DNA from: Cyprinodon diabolis
Taxonomy: Eukaryota > Chordata > Actinopteri > Cyprinodontiformes > Cyprinodontidae
Assembly (NCBI GenBank): GCA_030533445.1
Contig: CM060066.1
Location: 1,894,249-1,958,248, forward strand
Length of the DNA: 64,000 bases
Direction: 5' to 3'
Below the pieces are notes generated by a model that saw only the letters and a program-made list of their open reading frames with translations, did not search any database and was not told where the DNA came from. Of the stretch, positions 61,520-64,000 are shown in pieces. The first letter of the stretch is position 1. Each line of letters opens with the position of its first letter. Position numbers and translations under genes: made by a program.

Positions 61520-62256
61520 AGGCATCTTCTCATTCGGAGAAAAAAATACAGCTTCTAACATGAAAACTGAGGAAGTATTGAATTTGCTTGAAGAGTATCT
61601 AGTAATGAAGAAAAAACTGTTTCAAGAATCTGAGAAATCTTACCTACTATAGAGATTGCTCAGGATGCATACACAATGCATGATGTTTCCCTTTGCCAAT
61701 ACACTGTATAAATGCTCTCTCTTTTTTACAGCTTTATCTTTAAATTCATTAGTTTTCAGCTCCACAATAAACACAACTACATTTTTTCCAATGATAGAAG
61801 CCATTGCTGCAATCTATAAAACAGTCCAAGGGATGCATAAATGTATGCTCAGAAGTTTCCCACATGCTGAATGTAAGGTAGCAATAATACGGTAAAAGGG
61901 AAGGAAGGATGGAAGAGGGCATGGGGATGGATCAGGGGGGAGGTGGGGGGTTGTTGTCTTATCTTCAGTGAGTCATCGTCGGTGGAATCAGACTGAGCTC
62001 CCACAATGAGGACTCGTGGTTAAAAGGTCAAGACTGTCAGTCAAAGGATGCAGACCTGTGCATCTTTCTCACTCCTGAAGAGAAATCCTGTGTTTTTGTG
62101 TTTTTTGTATTTGACAGAAGTCGGATTAGACCGCTGTCACCTTCAACAGGAAGGTCCTGGGGTAAATTCCCAGTCCAGCGTCTTTCTGCACAGAGCTTGC
62201 ATGAGATTACTTTGGGTTCCTCCAAAACCATAATTATTAGGCTAATTGCTATCTCT
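61520..62256. other. Intergenic, nothing recognised
   Basis: Short non-coding frames only. Confidence 0.4.
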
Positions 62257-62460
62257 AATGCTACGTTCAGACCGCTAGCAGCAGGAGCAGCAGAAACGCG
62301 CATGCTGCTTCATTTTTGATGCATTTTTGAAGTTCCGACGCGCGGCTGAAGCATCTTTTCTGCTCCAGCTGCGCTGTGGTAAAGTGGGTCTGATGCGCGG
62401 TGGGCGGAGCTACCCTATCCTTTCTCTGCCTGGAACAATGGCAGCTATATTAGCTGTGAT
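62257..62460. mobile_element. End of the GCTACGTTCAGAC-type DNA element
   Basis: GCTACGTTCAGACCGCTAGC then AGCAGCAGGAGCAGCAG and CGCGCATGCTGC, matching the termini of the outer element at 20212-22901. Right end not identified. Confidence 0.55.
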
Positions 62461-62750
62461 CAGAGGGTAAAAAGTAGTTTGAATCTATGTTGAAGTGAGA
62501 AAGTCCTCCTGAAAACATGGTCTGTGCAGCAGTGTTAATTTCTTCAACCAGGATGATAAAATTTTTCGTTAAAGCTCCTTTTTCACGTGACGATGATGAG
62601 ACAATAACGCACAAAAATTGTTTCCAGAAAATAAAAATATGACGAAAATAAAAAATGATTTTCGCTAATGAGACTAAGACCAGGTGAAATTTACGAGCCA
62701 TGGACAAATGGACAGTAAGACGTGTAACTGTTTTTAGTTCGTTTTTTTAG

Positions 62751-62950
62751 TCCTCTCCACTGTCGCTACAAGCATGCTTAGTGTGAGGGATTGCTGAAGA
62801 GTCAATGAGTCGATGCAATCAGCTGGTTTTCCTTAGATAGAAAACTTTGAATCAATCTGACTGGATGATCTGGTGAACTGGAAAGTGACCTGAGATGACA
62901 TGATGTGAATTGGAGCTATAGAAATAAACTCAATAGAATTGAATTTAAAT
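62751..62950 (+). mobile_element. L2-like LINE 3' tail
   Basis: TCCTCTCCACTGTCGCTAC through AAACTCAATAGAATTGAAT. Same 3' terminal segment as at 26591, 48262 and 60573 (inverted). Confidence 0.75.
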
Positions 62951-64000
62951 TAGAAGTAAACTGAATTAAATTAATTAGCAACAGGATTCTTTCTCAGATT
63001 TACCAGAGATGGTGTTTGAATTGATTTCATTAAAGAAAGTTGTTAGTGATTGAGGTGGATCATAGTTTCCAAGACAGATGAGGAATATATAGTTTAATTT
63101 ATTATTGTAAAGAAATAAAAGACGAATTTTCTCCCATACAATGAGTCAATACTGCATCACATAGAATATTCACCTCCTCTTTCGATATTCTTCTTATCTG
63201 TTATGTAGGTAAGAAAAACAAAATACTTGTACATAATAACAGAAAAAATGTGAATAAAAAATAACACTAATGAGATTCATGCTGTTAATCTTGGACTGGC
63301 CGCTTTTTTCTCAACTCTCACTGAGTAACAATAATCTACCCGAAAACTGCTCAACAGAACATCACTTGAAAAATGCTGAACTTCGCTTTGTTTATGCTGC
63401 TGTAAGACTGTCAGCTCCTCATGAAGCTCTGAGGCAGCATCCAAACCATAACATGACCCAGAAAAAAAAAACAGCCCTAAACCCGGAGAGCAAAGCAAAA
63501 CACTCATTAACGCTACGGGTCCAATAAGAGAAGCAGGTTTGAATCGAGAAAAGATTAAAAGCAAGATTAGAATAACAAGATCTAACAACTTCATAAAGCT
63601 TGTAGCTTTCAGCAGAGCACTAAACATGATGTTAGAAGTTAATCCATGATGTGGAAAAATAAAAATAGAAAAACATAAAAAGAAGTTTCCATCTTTTTCT
63701 TCTTCTGTAACTCTTACTTCATTTAATCGAACATTTCCACCTTTTCATCCCTTTTCCTCTAACTTAAAAGCTAATGAACGTATTAAACAGTTTCCATGGC
63801 AACTTTTATTCTGGGCAGGCGAAAGACAAACAAAGTGAGAACATGTACCTGCAGCCTATACTGCTGCATTTATGATTCACTCCACAGAACATGGAAACGA
63901 CATGAAAAAAAACTACGCAGTTAAAAAAAACTCATCAGGTTAAATTTATCTCAGAAACAAACAATTTTCCTTGATCTGCCCAGAAACTGAGATTATTCAT
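62951..64000. other. Intergenic to window end, nothing recognised
   Basis: AT-rich; short frames without domains or splice context. Confidence 0.4.

Overview
The window looks like teleost fish DNA: genes with short exons and GT/AG introns, a two-gene protein-coding skeleton, and a very dense set of fish-type transposable elements (Rex1-, RTE- and L2-like LINEs, Tc1-like, hAT-like and Harbinger-like DNA elements, foldback MITEs, GATG-type satellites). The species cannot be fixed from the sequence alone.

Layout. (1) 0-4.1 kb: an intronless Ras-superfamily GTPase gene on the plus strand (CDS 2296-2922, 208 aa, Ras-dva/RASD type) sits between two inverted copies of one hAT-derived repeat. (2) 4-12 kb: no host gene seen; foldback elements, a LINE with an in-frame internal deletion that carries a solo-LTR-like insertion, and a Rex1-like LINE end. 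(3) 12.2-31.5 kb: a complete ten-exon prpsap1 gene on the minus strand. The exons join into a 356-aa frame with all splice phases matching. Its introns hold a 1.3-kb minisatellite built on a palindromic core, a nest of several transposons, and a 2.8-kb tetranucleotide satellite in intron 1. (4) 34.8-55.7 kb: a second minus-strand gene, not named here, encoding a protein of about 405 aa. It has an N-terminal Myb/SANT-like (trihelix/MADF-type) domain, an acidic stretch, a second Myb-like segment and a C-terminal coiled coil. Its first two exons exist as two tandem, phase-compatible cassettes (55.05-55.68 kb and 51.32-51.95 kb) that could feed one shared body. (5) 56-64 kb: no host gene recognised; foldback elements, LINE 3' ends and low-complexity DNA.

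The main biological points are the PRPP-synthetase-associated protein gene (purine/pyrimidine nucleotide supply), a developmental-type Ras GTPase, and the Myb/SANT gene whose duplicated DNA-binding first exons differ at many residues while the intron beside them is almost identical. The rest is mostly transposon stratigraphy, several layers of which can be dated relative to each other by target-site duplications (TSDs). All exon boundaries were derived by hand from splice consensus and phase; no database search was run.
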